Translations under genes and position numbers: made by a program | The notes under the pieces: generated by a model | Told to the model about the DNA's origin: nothing | The model's input: only the letters and a program-made list of their open reading frames with translations | The model's database searches: none | In this document: piece after piece, positions 5,135 through 5,160 of the stretch | How positions within the stretch are numbered: the stretch's first letter is position 1 | Layout: each line of letters starts with the position of its first letter | DNA from: an uncultured Clostridia bacterium | GTDB taxonomy: Bacteria > Bacillota > Clostridia > Oscillospirales > Oscillospiraceae | Assembly (NCBI GenBank): GCA_946187475.1 | Contig: CAMHRJ010000174.1 | Location: 1 to 5,160 of the forward strand | Direction: 5' to 3' | Length of the DNA: 5,160 nucleotides

Positions 5135-5160
5135 TAGAATTTGTAGGGGAGGGGCTTGCC
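5135..5160 (+). repeat. Possible start of a dispersed G-rich palindromic repeat, cut by the window edge
   Basis: The window ends in GTAGGGGAGGGGCTTGCC. The end reads like the left arm and loop of a hairpin whose right arm would be a run such as CCCTCCCC just outside the window. Repeats beginning TGTAGGGGNGGG are, from memory, frequent between genes in GC-rich Clostridia. With only one arm visible this cannot be confirmed. Confidence 0.25.

Noticed and set aside
1..5160. CRISPR array, tRNA/rRNA gene, insertion sequence or transposase, phage or defence system
   Set aside because: No spaced repeat array, cloverleaf or rRNA-like sequence, transposase motifs, or nuclease/effector domains were seen in any frame.

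Overview
The window looks like chromosomal DNA from a GC-rich member of the Firmicutes, probably an Oscillospiraceae/Ruminococcaceae-type gut Clostridium. The grounds are GC-rich coding sequence with G/C-dominated third codon positions, AT-rich control regions, GGAGG-type ribosome binding sites, a perfect CIRCE heat-shock operator, and protein families typical of Clostridia. The lineage is an inference from style and gene content; no 16S or other marker is present.

Layout, left to right. (1) Positions 1-302, + strand: the 3' end of a small hydrophobic membrane protein that runs off the left edge. (2) Positions 338-1765, - strand: a D-alanyl-D-alanine carboxypeptidase (peptidase S11, DacF/PBP5 type) with a Sec signal, all three catalytic motifs and a C-terminal membrane anchor. 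The two genes converge on a bidirectional terminator that overlaps the stop codon of the first. (3) Positions 1766-1865: a compact divergent control region. Both promoters appear to share one palindromic -10 element (ATTATAAT), next to a 24-bp inverted repeat. (4) Positions 1866-4357, + strand: a three-gene operon of a membrane-anchored ComEA-like helix-hairpin-helix protein, an OmpR/PhoB-type response regulator (ATGA overlap with the previous gene) and a HAMP sensor histidine kinase, ended by a strong terminator. (5) Positions 4416-4575: a perfect CIRCE element (HrcA operator) and an AT-rich leader of about 100 nt. (6) Positions 4576-5016, + strand: an Hsp20/alpha-crystallin small heat-shock protein, followed by a GC-rich stem-loop terminator. 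(7) Positions 5099-5160: non-coding, ending in a G-rich stretch that may be the start of a dispersed repeat cut by the window edge.

How the parts may work together. The kinase should sense an envelope or extracellular signal and phosphorylate the response regulator made from the same mRNA. That regulator could act on the divergent promoter pair, linking a cell-wall trimming enzyme to a surface DNA-binding protein; this is inference. The Hsp20 gene is a separate unit under HrcA/CIRCE control, possibly with a second temperature-sensitive layer in its leader. The gene families are all known. The interest lies mainly in the regulatory architecture: the shared -10, the palindrome next to it, the leaderless-like start of the ComEA-like gene and the start-codon-masking complementarity in the hsp20 leader.
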